A stretch of 6,427 nucleotides of DNA. Source: Ilumatobacteraceae bacterium (GTDB lineage: Bacteria; Actinomycetota; Acidimicrobiia; Acidimicrobiales; Ilumatobacteraceae). This document shows positions 6,108 to 6,427 of this stretch, in pieces. Where the stretch lies: NCBI GenBank assembly GCA_007117775.1, contig SKFX01000014.1, positions 1-6,427 on the forward strand. The letters run 5' to 3'. Within the stretch, counting starts at the first letter, position 1. The number at the start of each line of letters is the position of its first letter. Position numbers and translations under genes: made by a program. The notes below the pieces were generated by a model. That model was not told where the DNA came from and ran no database searches. It saw only the letters and a program-made list of their open reading frames with translations.

Positions 6108-6427
6108 GTGCGAGTGTCGACCCGCGGAGACTATGCCTGCCGAGCACTGCTGTCGTTGGCATTGCGCGATGACCCTGCTATCCCGGTGTCGGTGCGCGAT
6201 ATCGCCGAGCGGACGGCACTGCCCCAGCCCTATCTCGAACAGATTCTCCTCGCCCTCAAGGGGGCCGGGCTCGTGCGATCCAAACGCGGGGTGGGCGGCG
6301 GATACATCCTGGCCAAGCCACCCTCGGAGATCCGTTTGTCAGAGATCGTCTCGGCTGTCGACGGCCCGATCACCCTCGGGGATTTCGGCGAACCACATGA
6401 GGACGGCGCCTGTGACCATGAGGGCCA
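6108..6427 (+). CDS. Rrf2-family transcriptional regulator, N-terminal part (3' end beyond the window)
   Basis: The visible 106 residues begin MRVSTRGDYACRALLSLALR, the typical N-terminus of Rrf2 winged-helix regulators (IscR, NsrR, RsrR relatives). The recognition region IPVSVRDIAERTALPQPYLE follows at 25-44, then the wing KRGVGGGYILAKP (59-71) and the dimer-helix start IRLSEIVSAVDGP (75-87). C102 in ACDHEG is at the usual place of the first cluster cysteine. The next codon begins CA (Gln or His), so a C-x5-C spacing could continue beyond the window. D8 matches the aspartate that helps bind the [4Fe-4S] cluster in Streptomyces NsrR, though Asp here is also common in uncharacterised members. 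GTG at 6108 is chosen because an in-frame TAG lies at 6096-6098 and the product aligns with the family from residue 1. It is divergent from the phosphodiesterase. The sensed signal and targets are unknown. Confidence 0.9.
   Translation, partial: MRVSTRGDYACRALLSLALRDDPAIPVSVRDIAERTALPQPYLEQILLALKGAGLVRSKRGVGGGYILAKPPSEIRLSEIVSAVDGPITLGDFGEPHEDGACDHEG

Overview
The window looks like ordinary chromosomal sequence from a high-GC Actinomycetota bacterium. Three things point there: a DnaE1-type replicative polymerase with an intact PHP exonuclease site, a clear homologue of the bacterial proteasome activator Bpa/PafE (known from proteasome-bearing actinobacteria), and GC-rich codon use with short intergenic gaps. 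A deep, non-mycobacterial lineage such as the Acidimicrobiia is plausible, but that is inference. I see no mobile element, CRISPR array, tRNA or rRNA, and no sign of recent transfer.

Layout, right to left in the direction most genes are read. At the right edge (6108-6427, + strand) is the start of an Rrf2-family regulator, cut by the window end. It begins with a GTG that appears leaderless. Divergent from it, four genes run on the - strand. First is an alkaline-phosphatase-superfamily phosphodiesterase (4892-6001). Then comes bpa (4222-4785), after a 106-base gap. Next is dnaE (602-4165), the replicative DNA polymerase III alpha subunit, after a 56-base gap that holds a perfect 9-bp-arm palindrome. 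Last is an acetyltransferase-like protein of unknown function (492 down to the left edge, incomplete), after a 109-base gap.

The spacing would allow bpa and dnaE, and possibly the phosphodiesterase, to share a transcript. No strong rho-independent terminator separates them. The AT-richer, palindrome-bearing leader of dnaE suggests that it also has control of its own. The genes do not form an obvious single pathway: one copies the chromosome, one opens the proteasome gate for degradation without Pup, one is a phosphate-ester hydrolase of unknown substrate, and one may be a redox or iron-sulphur sensor.

I did not find a convincing undescribed system. The most useful leads are the palindrome 11 nt upstream of dnaE, the leaderless promoter geometry and probable Fe-S ligands of the Rrf2 protein, the bpa-dnaE neighbourhood, and a 37-codon frame that exactly bridges the phosphodiesterase stop and the bpa start. 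The long open frames on the + strand across 389-4231 are antisense shadows of dnaE.
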